This document shows, piece after piece, positions 1 to 8,880 of a stretch of DNA of 64,000 nucleotides. The stretch is from CAIVVT01 sp963757265. GTDB taxonomy: Bacteria; Acidobacteriota; Terriglobia; Bryobacterales; Bryobacteraceae. The position numbers and the translations under genes were made by a program. Where the stretch lies: the NCBI GenBank assembly GCA_963757265.1, contig CAVWRA010000012.1, positions 186,001 to 250,000 on the forward strand. Direction: 5' to 3'. A model generated the notes under the pieces. That model was not told the origin of the DNA. It worked only from the letters and a program-made list of their open reading frames with translations, and did no database searches. Numbering within the stretch: position 1 is the first letter of the stretch; each line of letters begins with the position of its first letter.

Positions 1-1303
1 TCGAATGACGCTGCACGCCGACCATCGTGTCGTTGATGATGGCGAGCGGATCTTCCGTGCGCGGATTGTCGCTGGTCACCACGATCAGGTCGCTGAGTTC
101 GGCCGCCGCGCTGCCCATCAAGGGGCGCTTGGCCCGGTCGCGGTCGCCGCCGCAGCCGAACAGCGTGACGACGTGGCGCGGCTTCAGCGTCCGCGCCGTC
201 AGAATCACGTTGCGCAGCGCATCATCGGTATGCGCGTAGTCCACGATCACCAGGAACGGCTGCCCTTCCTCGATGGCCTCGAAACGTCCCGGCACGGCCG
301 TGAGCGAGGCCAGCCCCTCCGAGGCCTGCTGTGCGTCCAGCCCCAACGTCACACCGGCGCCAAATGCCGCGAGCAGGTTGTAAGCGTTAATCAGCCCGCA
401 CAGCGGGGAGTGGATCCGCGTTTTTTTCCCGCCGTACAACACCTTGAAGCTGACGCCTTTGAAGCTGCTCTCCACCTGCATCGCGCGCAGGTCGGCGGCG
501 GGCGTTTCGGCGGCCGATTTCAGGCTGTAAGTGAGCCGCCGCGTCTGGTCGCGGGTCCGGATCCGGGCGCACCAGGAGTTGTCGGCGTTGAGCACGGCCG
601 CGCGCGGCGGCGCGCCGCCCGCCCCTTCGAACAGCAGCCGCTTGGCCTCGAAGTAGGCGTCCATCGTGCCGTGATAATCCAGGTGATCGCGCGTCAGGTT
701 GGTGAACACGGCGGTATGGAACGACAGTCCGAACACGCGCCGCAGCGCCAGCGCGTGCGACGACACTTCGAAGTTGAAATGGCTGCCGCCGCGGTCGCGC
801 GTCGCGGCCATCAGGCGCATCAGGTCCAGCGACTCCGGCGTCGTGTTGACCGCCGGCCGCTGTTCGCCCGCCACGTGGTACAGCACCGTGCCCACCATGC
901 CCGTGGTCGCGCCGCAGGCGCGCAGCATGGCGTCGATCAGGTACACCGTAGTCGTCTTGCCATTCGTTCCCGTGACGCCCGTCAGCTTCAAGGCTTCGTC
1001 CGGCCGCCCATAGAATTCCCGGCTCATGCGCGCCAGCGCCTCGCGCCCGTGGCGCACCTGGATCCACGGTGCGGCGACGTCTTCCGGCTGGGGCGATTCG
1101 CAAACCACGGCGATGGCGCCGTGGGCCAGCGCCTGGGTGGAGAAGTGCCGGCCGTCGGTCTTCGCCCCCGGGAAGGCGAAAAAGACGAAGCCCGCCTCCA
1201 CACGGCGCGAGTCATACTCCAGTCCCCGCACCTCCATCTCCGCCTGATCGCCGCTCAGCCCGCGGACCAGTGGAACGCCCTCCAGCAATTGGGCCAACTT
1301 CAT
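1..1303 (-). CDS. murE: UDP-N-acetylmuramoyl-tripeptide synthetase MurE (3' end cut by window edge)
   Basis: Cytoplasmic peptidoglycan precursor ligase that adds the third amino acid (usually meso-diaminopimelate) to UDP-MurNAc-Ala-Glu using ATP. The reading frame begins with ATG at 1303 and stays open to base 1, about 434 codons, so roughly the last 60 residues of a normal ~490-residue MurE are missing. The Mur-ligase P-loop GVTGTNGKTTT is visible near residue 115, after an N-terminal domain with the usual EYDSRRVEAGFVFFA stretch. Its ATG overlaps the ftsI stop codon (ATGA), so it is translationally coupled in the division cluster. The substrate-specifying DNPR-type motif should lie near the missing end, so DAP versus lysine cannot be checked fully. 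Confidence 0.93.
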   Translation of the reverse strand, partial: MKLAQLLEGVPLVRGLSGDQAEMEVRGLEYDSRRVEAGFVFFAFPGAKTDGRHFSTQALAHGAIAVVCESPQPEDVAAPWIQVRHGREALARMSREFYGRPDEALKLTGVTGTNGKTTTVYLIDAMLRACGATTGMVGTVLYHVAGEQRPAVNTTPESLDLMRLMAATRDRGGSHFNFEVSSHALALRRVFGLSFHTAVFTNLTRDHLDYHGTMDAYFEAKRLLFEGAGGAPPRAAVLNADNSWCARIRTRDQTRRLTYSLKSAAETPAADLRAMQVESSFKGVSFKVLYGGKKTRIHSPLCGLINAYNLLAAFGAGVTLGLDAQQASEGLASLTAVPGRFEAIEEGQPFLVIVDYAHTDDALRNVILTARTLKPRHVVTLFGCGGDRDRAKRPLMGSAAAELSDLIVVTSDNPRTEDPLAIINDTMVGVQRHS

Positions 1304-3384
1304 TGCGGCCTCGCGAATTCGACGTGGATTCTCTCTCCGGCGGGCAGGATCGCACCGGGCGCGGGCGTCTGCTCCCGTGCCACGCCCGCGCCCACCATCT
1401 CCAGGTCCAGGCCCAGGGCCGCTGACTGGCGTAGCACGGCGATCATCGGCTGGCCGCGGAAATCGGGGACGCGCGGCCCGGCCAGGCAGACCCGGGCCGG
1501 GCTCCGCAGCAGTTCCAGTCGCGGGTTTTCCGGCGGCGCGGCTGGCGCATCCGCGGCGACGCGGCTGGGCGGGGCCGGCGTCTCCTGGTCCACTTCCTTG
1601 GGCGACGGCGGATGGGAATGGATGTCGTTGTCGGGATCGTCCTTGGGCACCTGCAGGACGCGCAAGGCCGTCTCGGCGATCTTCTCGAAGACCGGCGCCG
1701 CGGCGATGCCGCCCTGCTGCGGCGTGTCGTTGAGCGTCACCACCACGACGATGCGCGGATTACTCACCGGACCGAAGCCGATGAAAGATGAATTGTGCCG
1801 GCTCACCCAGCCCTGGCCCGGAATGAACATCTCGGCCGAGCCGGTTTTGCCGCCGATCGTATAGCCCGGCACGTGCGCCCGCCGCCCCGTGCCTTCGAGC
1901 ACCACGCGCTCCATAATGCGCCGCATGGTGACCGCGGTCTCGGCCTTCACCGCGCGCACCGGCGGGGGCAGATTCAGCGGCAGCGTTTCCATTATTCCGT
2001 CAGCCCGCGGCCGTTCGCTGCGCAGCACGACGTGCGGCGCCACGAGCAGGCCGCCGTTGGCGATCACAGCTACCGCGCGCGCCAGTTGCACGGCGGTCGC
2101 TTCCACTTCGTGGCCGAAGGCGATGTACTCGTGCGACGATGCCGACCAGCACGGCAGCGGCCGGCCCTCGCTATTGGTCGCGCCGCATTCCAGCGGCCAC
2201 AGAATTCCGCCCGTTTCTCCCGGCAACTCGATGTGCGTCTTGTCGCCGATGCCGAACTTCTTCAGGTACTCATAGAGCAGTTGCGGGCCGGAGGCGATCG
2301 AGATTTTGGCGATGCCGATGTTGGACGACTTGATCAGCACGTGCGCCGCGTCCAGCGTCCCGTAGTGGTGCACGTCGTGGATCGGTTTGCGCCCCGGCCG
2401 GCGAAACAGGCCATTCTCGCAGAAGATCGGCGTGTCGGGCGTGACTCGTCCGCTCTCCAGCGCCATGGTCAGGGTGATCATCTTCATCACCGAACCCGGT
2501 TCGCACGGCGCCTGCACGGCCGTATTGAGCCGCGCCTCGACGTCCTGCTCGGTGGGATTGGCCTGGGATGGATCGAAGTTGGGGTAATTGGCCAGCGCCA
2601 GGATCTCGCCGTTGTTGGGGTCCATCACCACGACACTGCCCTTATGCGCATGCGCCTCGGCCATACCTTCCTCGAGCGCGCGCTCGGCCACGTGCTGGAT
2701 CACGTTGTGGATGGTCAAGGTGACGTTGACGCCTTGCTCGCCGGGGTCGCTGACGTAGGTGATGTAGGGGTCCTGCAGCGAGTCCGTCAGCACGCGCATC
2801 TTCCCGGGCCGTCCGCGCAGATCGGCGTTCAGCTTCTGTTCGATGCCCGAATTCCCGTTGCCTTCCGCGTCCACGCTGCCGATCACGTGGGCGCCGATGC
2901 GGCCGTTGGGATACTCGCGCCGCGCGTCGCGCAAGAACTCGACCGCTTTGAACGGCAGGCGCTTCAGCCCCTCTTCCTCCTGGGGCGTGATGTGCCGCTT
3001 CAGCAGCAGGAATCCCCGGCCGGCGCCTTTGCGGCTGCGCAGTTCCTCGATTCTCCCGCGCACCTCCTGGGCGTTGAGACCGAGCGTGGCGGCGACGTTG
3101 CCGGCGAAGAACTCGGGCGAGGCCACCTTTTGAGGATTGATGGCCACCGACTCGGTTGGAATGCTGACCGCGAACAGGTGACCGGTGCGGTCGCTGATCT
3201 CGCCGCGCAACACCGGGATCTCCAGCATGCGCTGCTGCTGCTGCTCGAGGGCCTGCTTCAGTTCCTTGTGCTCGACGATCTGCAGCATGCACAAGCGGCC
3301 GGCGATGACCATCGTCCACACCAGGGCGATGCCGGCCACATTGCGCAGACGGCGCTCATTCAGCCTTTCGACAGGGAATCGCAT
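1300..3384 (-). CDS. ftsI: Penicillin-binding protein FtsI/PBP3-like transpeptidase with C-terminal PASTA domain
   Basis: Septal D,D-transpeptidase that cross-links peptidoglycan during division. The 694 residues start with a short cytoplasmic tail and one membrane helix (about 15-36), then a PBP dimerisation domain. The transpeptidase domain carries the catalytic SVMK (298-301), SSN (353-355) and KTG (513-515) motifs. A linker rich in P/D/E (about 580-620) leads to a single PASTA domain (about 631-694), a muropeptide-sensing module also found in SpoVD/PBP2x-type proteins. The gene follows ftsL after a 233-bp gap with no convincing gene, and overlaps murE by ATGA. An SD-like GGGAGG lies somewhat far upstream of the ATG. 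Confidence 0.95.
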   Translation of the reverse strand: MRFPVERLNERRLRNVAGIALVWTMVIAGRLCMLQIVEHKELKQALEQQQQRMLEIPVLRGEISDRTGHLFAVSIPTESVAINPQKVASPEFFAGNVAATLGLNAQEVRGRIEELRSRKGAGRGFLLLKRHITPQEEEGLKRLPFKAVEFLRDARREYPNGRIGAHVIGSVDAEGNGNSGIEQKLNADLRGRPGKMRVLTDSLQDPYITYVSDPGEQGVNVTLTIHNVIQHVAERALEEGMAEAHAHKGSVVVMDPNNGEILALANYPNFDPSQANPTEQDVEARLNTAVQAPCEPGSVMKMITLTMALESGRVTPDTPIFCENGLFRRPGRKPIHDVHHYGTLDAAHVLIKSSNIGIAKISIASGPQLLYEYLKKFGIGDKTHIELPGETGGILWPLECGATNSEGRPLPCWSASSHEYIAFGHEVEATAVQLARAVAVIANGGLLVAPHVVLRSERPRADGIMETLPLNLPPPVRAVKAETAVTMRRIMERVVLEGTGRRAHVPGYTIGGKTGSAEMFIPGQGWVSRHNSSFIGFGPVSNPRIVVVVTLNDTPQQGGIAAAPVFEKIAETALRVLQVPKDDPDNDIHSHPPSPKEVDQETPAPPSRVAADAPAAPPENPRLELLRSPARVCLAGPRVPDFRGQPMIAVLRQSAALGLDLEMVGAGVAREQTPAPGAILPAGERIHVEFARPQ

Positions 3385-3617
3385 GCCGCGCCCCAGGCGC
3401 CTCCCTTACTTAGATGGGGCCAAACGTCCAAAACTGCCGAATCCGGCGGTGCTTGCTCGTAAGTGGCTGATTCCCAATTCATTCCTGAATGGACGACCGC
3501 CAGATATCGGCGATTTTTCCTCTCGCTGCGGGCTGGCCCGGAGTGGCGCCGCGAAGCCCTTGACGGGGTTCCAGAATCCGGTCCCAGGTCCATTCCGGCC
3601 GCTTCCGCCCCTGGTCC

Positions 3618-4103
3618 CTAATGCGCTTCGTTCGACGCTGAGCCCAATCGTGCGACCGTTTCCTTCGACGGCGGCGGGTAGATCACCTGCTCGGCCGTCG
3701 GCGCGACGAACCTCTTTCCAGCCCAGGCTTCGACATTGCTGGGATTCAGCAGACGCGACTCCTGCGCTCGCAGCTCGAGCACCTGGGCCTGCAGACGAGC
3801 ATGCTCCTGGCGCAGGTATTCCACATGCCGGCTGGCCAGCATTCCGTAGCACGCCGGCCCGGCCAGCGCGCTGACGATCAGACTGCATAGCAGCGCCGAG
3901 CTCGCCACCCAGATGTTGGCCATCCAGTCCTTTTTGTCCACTACGCGCACCACATTCGTGTTGTCGATGGGTTTCACGTACAGATGGATGTCTTCGCGGG
4001 GCAATGCCCGCAGACGATAATCGGGTGGTTCCGGCCGCTGGTGCTGCTCTTCTTCCCGCCGGCCAGCGCCCAACCAGTCGTATACTGCCGCCAGGCTTCT
4101 CAT
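3618..4103 (-). CDS. ftsL: FtsL-like divisome bitopic membrane protein
   Basis: 161 residues: a long charged cytoplasmic N-terminus (1-60), one membrane helix (about 63-88), then a periplasmic coiled coil rich in Q/E/L (about 90-120) and a short tail. This is the FtsL/DivIC architecture; FtsL binds FtsB and FtsQ and activates FtsWI. Sequence conservation in this family is very low, so the call rests on topology plus position between rsmH and ftsI. The ATG overlaps the rsmH stop (ATGA). The ~60-residue N-terminal extension is longer than in E. coli FtsL. Confidence 0.75.
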   Translation of the reverse strand: MRSLAAVYDWLGAGRREEEQHQRPEPPDYRLRALPREDIHLYVKPIDNTNVVRVVDKKDWMANIWVASSALLCSLIVSALAGPACYGMLASRHVEYLRQEHARLQAQVLELRAQESRLLNPSNVEAWAGKRFVAPTAEQVIYPPPSKETVARLGSASNEAH

Positions 4104-5026
4104 GGCGTCTCATCCTTCTCGCGATCCGCTTTCATCCTGTCATTGTCGGTTGCGCCCCGGCCCATCTCCAGCGCCCTCAGTACAGCGCTGCGAGCGGCGG
4201 GGTTGCGCCGGATCTCCTCCGAGCCCGGCCGTATTACATGCTTCGTCAAAACCTTCGCTTCACCCGCGCGTCCCAACTCGCGGAATGCGTTCTTTATTCT
4301 CCGGTCATCCAAGGATTGGAATGCGATCGTCACCCATCGGCCGCCCGGATTGAGGAACCGTGGCGCCAGCCCCAGCAGGGCATCCAGTTCGCCCGGTTCG
4401 TCGTTGACGGCCATCCGCAGGGCCTGGAAAACCCGCGTCGCCGGATGCAGCTTTCCGGTCCGCGGCACGACCGAAGCCACGATGTCCGCCAATTGGCGGG
4501 TATCGCGGATCGGCCGTGCGCGCACCAGTGCTCTAGCTGTCTTCTCTGCCAGTTTCCCCCTTTCTTCACCAAGCTCGATGAAGAGCCCGGCGAGTTCCTG
4601 TTCGGAAGCCCGGTTCACGATATCGGCGGCGGTCCGTTCTGTCCGGCGGTCCATTCTCATATCCAGAGGTCCTGCATTCATCAACGAAAACCCACGCTCC
4701 GCGCTCGTTAATTGCAAGCGGCTCACGCCCAGATCGGCCACAATCCCGTCCGCCTTTTCCCAACCCACCCAACGCATCGACTCAGCCAGCTCCGAGAAGG
4801 CCGCCTGCCGGAATCGTATGCGGTCGTGCAGGCCGGCTGTGTTTTCTCGGGCTCGCTCCAGCGACTCGCCGTCTCGGTCGAGGGCCAGCACAGCTCCTCC
4901 GATGAGGCGCTCGGCGATAGCGTGCGTATGGCCCGCCAACCCGCAGGTACAGTCCACATATCTGCCATCCGCTCGGATGGCAAGGTATTCAAGGGTCTCG
5001 GTGAGTAGGACAGGGACATGGTCCAT
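4100..5026 (-). CDS. rsmH: 16S rRNA (cytosine-1402-N4)-methyltransferase RsmH (MraW)
   Basis: SAM-dependent enzyme that N4-methylates C1402 in the decoding centre of 16S rRNA. The 308-residue protein has the family start HVPVLLTETLEYL, a SAM-binding segment (VDCTCGLAGHTHAI, about 24-37; the usual GGGG-H loop is here CGLAGH), and the conserved C-terminal block with LNPGGRWVTIAFQSLDDR. It lies three bases after mraZ and overlaps ftsL by four bases, the standard order of the division cluster. Length is normal for the family. Confidence 0.95.
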   Translation of the reverse strand: MDHVPVLLTETLEYLAIRADGRYVDCTCGLAGHTHAIAERLIGGAVLALDRDGESLERARENTAGLHDRIRFRQAAFSELAESMRWVGWEKADGIVADLGVSRLQLTSAERGFSLMNAGPLDMRMDRRTERTAADIVNRASEQELAGLFIELGEERGKLAEKTARALVRARPIRDTRQLADIVASVVPRTGKLHPATRVFQALRMAVNDEPGELDALLGLAPRFLNPGGRWVTIAFQSLDDRRIKNAFRELGRAGEAKVLTKHVIRPGSEEIRRNPAARSAVLRALEMGRGATDNDRMKADREKDETP

Positions 5027-5029
5027 TTC

Positions 5030-5515
5030 TCAATCGACGTCGAATCCCAACTCCGCCGCCCGCTCCAGGTCGGTCGGATTTGCGGCCACGTTGGCGATGA
5101 ATTCCGCATCGAACTGCTGCTGGAGATAGAGCGTGATAATGTCCTCGAAAAAACGAAGCTGCACCGCCTGGTTTTCCAACTGCAACGCCTCGCGCAACTT
5201 CTGCGGCAGTGTCACCCGGCCCTGCGGGTCCAAGTCCACATCGCCGCCAAACGCTTCGGCCGTGCGTGCGATCCGCTTTCGCAAAGCTGGCTCGCCGGCC
5301 AGTTTGTTCAACTCGCGCTCCCAGGCGCCGTTCACGTAAATCCGCGCGACGTCTTTGACTTTGGTCGCAAATAGTGTTTGCTCAGGCAGTTGGCGGATGT
5401 AATCTGAGAAGCGTGAGGGCAGTTTCAGACGTCCGGTCGAGTTGACACGCGTGGCATGGTAGCCCCGCGGATTGCGCGGGGGCGCAGGAGCCGTCTGTGG
5501 AGTAGCATCCGGCAT
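5030..5515 (-). CDS. mraZ: Transcriptional regulator MraZ
   Basis: DNA-binding protein that forms ring oligomers and usually represses its own division cluster. It contains the two AbrB-like MraZ repeats with the GR motifs (STGRLKLPSRF and DPQGRVTLPQKL). The ATG at 5515 is chosen, giving 161 residues. A TTG at 5545 would add ten residues, but that region holds two GGG-containing direct repeats that could be MraZ boxes, which favours the shorter form. It is longer than the typical 140-150 residues because of a proline-rich N-terminal extension. First gene of mraZ-rsmH-ftsL-ftsI-murE. Confidence 0.92.
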   Translation of the reverse strand: MPDATPQTAPAPPRNPRGYHATRVNSTGRLKLPSRFSDYIRQLPEQTLFATKVKDVARIYVNGAWERELNKLAGEPALRKRIARTAEAFGGDVDLDPQGRVTLPQKLREALQLENQAVQLRFFEDIITLYLQQQFDAEFIANVAANPTDLERAAELGFDVD

Positions 5516-5527
5516 GATCGTCCGAAA

Positions 5528-5543
5528 CGGGCCGAATCGGGCC
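5528..5543. promoter_or_regulatory. Possible MraZ boxes (10-bp spaced direct repeat)
   Basis: CGGGCC occurs at 5528-5533 and again at 5538-5543, so GGG triplets are exactly 10 bp apart just upstream of the mraZ ATG. Known MraZ boxes are direct repeats of a TGGGN/GTGGG core with about 10-bp periodicity. Only two repeats are clear and the core is CGGG rather than TGGG, so this is a weak inference. Confidence 0.3.
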
Positions 5544-5568
5544 AATTTGACCCGTAGATCCTATTAGG

Positions 5569-5631
5569 ACTGTAGCTCATCGAATGTGCGCTTTCAAGCG
5601 CTATCTAGCCGTTTTCGCCTTTTGTTTGCAA
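5569..5631 (-). promoter_or_regulatory. Candidate tandem sigma70 promoters for mraZ operon
   Basis: Two minus-strand -35/-10 pairs with ideal 17-bp spacing. P1 is TTGCAA (5631-5626) with CTAGAT (5608-5603). P2 is TTGAAA (5597-5592) with TACAGT (5574-5569). Each -10 matches TATAAT at four of six positions. Either would drive the division cluster with a 50-90 base leader. Seen by eye only. Confidence 0.45.
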
Positions 5632-5768
5632 TGAAATGCGAACTTCGCGGCGAATCGTGCGCGGAATCGGCTCAAGCCTGGCCCCACCGCGCGGCGCCTC
5701 CATCGGGAAAAACACCGCGAAAACACCGTCGCACGGGGAATCAACCCTTAATTCCGGTAGTGGTAAGT

Positions 5769-5810
5769 TTGAAATCGGCGGCAGTGAGCTACTTTCCGGT
5801 AACGCCGTTT
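5769..5810 (+). repeat. Dispersed intergenic repeat, copy 1
   Basis: A 42-bp segment starting TTGAAATCGG and ending ACGCCGTTT matches 20096-20137 without gaps at 33 of 42 positions; all nine mismatches are transitions. Both copies sit in spacers upstream of minus-strand essential operons. The surrounding spacer (5546-6197) shows no credible gene: the long frames there have no family resemblance and biased, coding-unlike composition. Confidence 0.5.
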
Positions 5811-6197
5811 ATCGGCCGCTGGCGCACTTCCCGCTTGCGCCGTTATCCGACCGGAGCTGCGCGAGGCCACTTCGATGCGGACTTCTTGGGCGTTCAGTGG
5901 CGAGGGGGGCTCAACAGGAATGGAGCCTGTAATGGACGCTGCGGCGTCACCGAGGATCTATCCGCCGGGGGCCCGGAATCTCTCGCAACTCCCGCAAGGC
6001 ATTGGGAACCGGAATGCTTCAACGACGGGCGACCGTCATTCTCGAAGAAGCCGAGCCTACAAACCGGCTGGCAAGCCATACTGCATAATACGGCAGATCG
6101 CTGAGGCCGCGCCTGGTTCCGTCCCGGGCGGCTCCGCCTTCCGAACGCGAAGCTGTGCCCTAGACAGCCGTTGCGGGCGGTACCTCACGGCGTCCGT

Positions 6198-6584
6198 TCA
6201 GGCCGCTCGATTCGAAACTTCAAAGCTGGAGTGGCCTGAATCCGAGACCCAGCGGGCGCCGCCCCACTCACTTTCCCATATCTCCCAATGTCCCTCCTCC
6301 CAGAGGAACTCGACCAGAATTTCGGACTCGCTGCGAGGACCGTGGCGGAGGATAGATGACCGTTTTGACAGATCTTCGCACTGCGCAACGAGTGCGTTCT
6401 TGAGCATAGCTTCTGCCCGGAACCAGTCTTCCTGATCCGATCCAGCGGGACAGCCGTTGTTCAGCCACAATTGATACGCAACCGTGGCGATTGCGCTTTC
6501 TGTTGGGCTAACGGTCGAGGCGGCATTCACGGATTCACTGACGGTGCTACTTTCCGGCGCCATCTTCACCGCGGTACTTGGCAT
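6198..6584 (-). CDS. DUF2934 domain protein
   Basis: 128 residues. The core (about 31-70) reads AIATVAYQLWLNNGCPAGSD followed by QEDWFRAEAML, the DUF2934 signature of IA..AY.LW..RG.P.G.D..DW..AE. That family is common in Acidobacteria and Proteobacteria and has no known function. The C-terminal half is tryptophan- and glutamate-rich and not recognised. It stands alone between the division cluster and the IS element, so context gives no role. The start is the ATG at 6584; the first 30 residues are Ser/Thr/Ala-rich and look unstructured. Confidence 0.75.
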   Translation of the reverse strand: MPSTAVKMAPESSTVSESVNAASTVSPTESAIATVAYQLWLNNGCPAGSDQEDWFRAEAMLKNALVAQCEDLSKRSSILRHGPRSESEILVEFLWEEGHWEIWESEWGGARWVSDSGHSSFEVSNRAA

Positions 6585-7033
6585 GGCTCACCTCCCTCGA
6601 AGCCCTGTCGCTCGCGCGACTCAGGGCCAGCTCAAGGCCGGCTGCATCCAGCCTCACGCTGCACGTATCAATTCGGGGGGTGGTTCACGACCGCACAACG
6701 GCGGACTTGCACGCCACGGCTAAATAGCCCCAGAGAGAAAAGGCCAAGAGCGTTGGAATGATTATGCAGCGACTGTTTAACAAATGCAAGCGGAGCGAGG
6801 CTTCCAAAACCGGGCTGAGAAGTTGAATGAATCAGCGAGTACAACTGCTGCGTTTTCAACAAATCAGGTTCAAATTACCCATGGTGCGCGTAACGATTGG
6901 GAACATCGGGCAATCCGGACCATCCAGGACAAACTGGCACTGAATCCCGAGGAGGAGGCCATCGAACTCAAGCGCGAGTTCATCGCTGGCCAAGATCCGG
7001 ATCATCGCGTCGGCACGCTCCGATAATCTCGCG
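6585..7033. other. Spacer without a convincing intact gene
   Basis: No complete gene is supported. From about 6900 to 7020 one forward frame reads plausible protein (LALNPEEEAIELKREFIAG) but it has no family I recognise and ends at 7026, just before the beta-propeller remnant in another frame. It may be part of the same decayed gene region. Confidence 0.4.
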
Positions 7034-7252
7034 GTGGTCGAACGCGAGAACTACTTCTTTTCAGACGAAGAGTTTGGTCCCTCGGTCCAGCGCTACGACT
7101 TCGCCACGCGAAAGGCCGAGACGGTTGGAAAGGTCGAGGGGAAGCTGGCGTGGGGCTTGACCGTGTCCCCCGACAGCCGGTGGCTGCTGTACTCGGTGTA
7201 TGGAAGTGAACTACAGCAGAGCAACCTGATGATGGTAGAGAAGTCCCGCTGA
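7034..7252 (+). pseudogene. 3' remnant of a TolB/WD40-like beta-propeller protein
   Basis: About 72 codons. The end reads GLTVSPDSRWLLYSVYGSEL and then SNLMMVEKSR, the typical last blade of TolB-like propellers (SPDGRWLLYS...SDLMLVE) found at the C-terminus of acidobacterial serine/threonine kinases and CadC-like regulators. The frame stays open a short way upstream (KIRIIASARSDNLAVVERENY), but no kinase or DNA-binding domain precedes it, so most of the parent gene is missing. It ends 199 bp before the IS110 transposase, so insertion or associated deletion may have removed the rest. Confidence 0.55.
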
Positions 7253-7387
7253 GGGGCGAGTGACACGCTGGTGCCCGATTCCGGGCCACCCTCGCGGAAT
7301 GGCCCTCCCGGCCCCCAAACCAGAGTCCAACTCGTGTGTAGTTGCGCTTTCGGCAGAGTCGTGCCCGCAAAGTGATTTGATGACGAG

Positions 7388-7451
7388 GTCGGCTCCAGGC
7401 GAGTAGATTGGTGATCGCTGAACCAGACCAAGGCTCGGGATAGGAGCCGAC
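7388..7451 (+). promoter_or_regulatory. Inverted repeat covering the IS110 transposase ribosome-binding site
   Basis: GTCGGCTCC (7388-7396) is perfectly complementary to GGAGCCGAC (7443-7451), and the right arm ends directly at the transposase ATG (7452). The pairing would bury the Shine-Dalgarno GGAG, so it may limit transposase translation. It also falls in the left noncoding end, where IS110-group elements encode their bridge RNA. Confidence 0.5.
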
Positions 7452-8486
7452 ATGTTGATTATAGGCTGTGATTATCACCCGCGCTTTCAGCAGGTCGCGA
7501 TGCTGGACACGGACGGAGGCGACTACACACAGCTTCGCTTGGAGCACATCCAGGAAGCGGAGGAGTTTTACCGCTCCGTGGCGGGCAGGCAGGTGCGCGT
7601 GGGGATGGAAGCCAGCGGACATGCACGCTGGTTCCAACGATTGCTGGCCGGACTGGGGATCGAGTTGTGGATCGGGGACCCGTCGGCGATCCGGGCGGCG
7701 GCGCCGCGCAAGCAGAAGACCGACAAGCGCGATGCCGAGCACCTGCTCCAACTGCTCTGCGATGGGCGGTTTGAACAGATGCGGATTTGGGTGCCGACGG
7801 TGGAGGCACGGGACGTGCGGCAGTTGGTGATGCACCGGCACCGGTTGGTGCAGATGCGCACGCGAGTGCAGAACCAACTCCAGGCGGTGGCATTGAACGA
7901 GGGGGTTGGGCGCAAGCCGGGTCTGTGGAGTCGTCGCGGACGAGAGCAGTTCGAGCAGCTGCCATTGCTGGCCTGGACGGCACGGCGCCGGCAGGAGAAT
8001 TTAGAGCTGTTGGACGAACTGCAGCGCCGCATTGAACCGCTGGACCAGGCCGTGGAGCAAGAAGCCCGGCGGCGGCCGGAGGTGGTGCAGCTGATGACGC
8101 ATCCGGGCGTAGGTCCGGTCACCGGGCTGGCGTTCGTGCTGACCCTCGGCGATCCCAGGCGGTTCGCCAGTGGCAAGCACGTGGCCAGCTACCTGGGCTT
8201 GATCCCGGCCGAGAGCAGCTCGGGCGGGCGGCAACGGTTGGGACACCTGACCAAACAAGGCAACGCTCTGGTGCGTTGGTTGCTGGTCGAAGCGGCCCAC
8301 CGGGCGGTGCAGAGAGAGCCGGAACTCGGCCGCTGGTACCGGCGCGTGGCGATGAAGAAGCACCGTTCCATTGCGGCCGTGGCCGTCGCCCGGAAGTTAG
8401 CCGTGCGGTTGTGGTGGATGTGGAGTCGCGGACTGAGTTACGAACAACTCCGCGAATCCGGTTCGTATGCAGGGGAAACCCGGTAA
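7452..8486 (+). mobile_element. IS110-family transposase (bridge-RNA-type recombinase)
   Basis: 344-residue DEDD recombinase. The N-terminal RuvC-like domain has D7 (GCDYH), E53 (GMEASG) and D91/D94 (TDKRDAEHL). The C-terminal Transposase_20 domain has HPGVGPVTG (217-225) and ASYLGL with the candidate catalytic serine S246. The frame is complete, so the element may be active. Members of this family move via a structured noncoding RNA that pairs with donor and target DNA, encoded in the left end (IS110 group) or right end (IS1111 group). Noncoding DNA on both sides here is structured, so I cannot assign the group. Element ends and target duplication were not identified. Confidence 0.93.
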
Positions 8487-8534
8487 CGCCACTGGGGTGC
8501 AGTTGATCCTCGAGAAAGTGAATAGGCCCCCTGC

Positions 8535-8621
8535 CTCCCTTGCGTGCAAGGGAGTTTGAAGCAGAAATCATGGTTCCGCATAGCGGAATCGAATATATGG
8601 CTGGTGGGACCGGTTCCCACC
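8535..8621 (+). ncRNA. Three consecutive stem-loops 3' of IS110 transposase (candidate bridge RNA or right end)
   Basis: Three perfect hairpins follow the transposase stop: CTCCCTTG/CAAGGGAG (8535-8542/8547-8554), TTCCGC/GCGGAA (8574-8579/8583-8588) and GGTGGGA/TCCCACC (8603-8609/8615-8621). Such a cluster in an otherwise noncoding end suggests a structured RNA, as known for IS110/IS1111 elements, or terminal recombination structure. The rest of the 394-bp spacer up to 8880 holds no gene I can support. Confidence 0.45.
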
Positions 8622-8880
8622 GAATGATTGGAACCGCGAGCCTTGGTCGGCAACAGCGAACGGCAGCAGAAAAACAAAAACTCTGGGAAGGGCAAAAGCA
8701 CAAAGCCATCCCTGCCCCGACGTGTGCTCTTTTTCCATTGACGGACGCCGATCTCGTCATATATGGCGTTTCCGGACACTTAGCAGGCCGCCCGGACCGC
8801 ACTTTCGAACCGTGATCGAGTCGGCTGACCAATTAACCCACTGCATTAATTCGCGAACTTCTTGCGGTGAAACAGGTGCT

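Noticed and set aside
5..3462. Long plus-strand open frames opposite murE and ftsI (619 and 555 codons)
   Set aside because: High-GC antisense shadows: they are rich in H, R, A and G, lack family motifs, and lie exactly over well-supported minus-strand genes.
3360..3593. 77-codon minus-strand frame between ftsL and ftsI
   Set aside because: No SD or family, and it overlaps the ftsI start; most likely noncoding spacer.
5586..6104. 172-codon plus-strand frame in the mraZ upstream spacer
   Set aside because: No SD, no family, coding-unlike composition; the region is better explained as promoters plus repeat.
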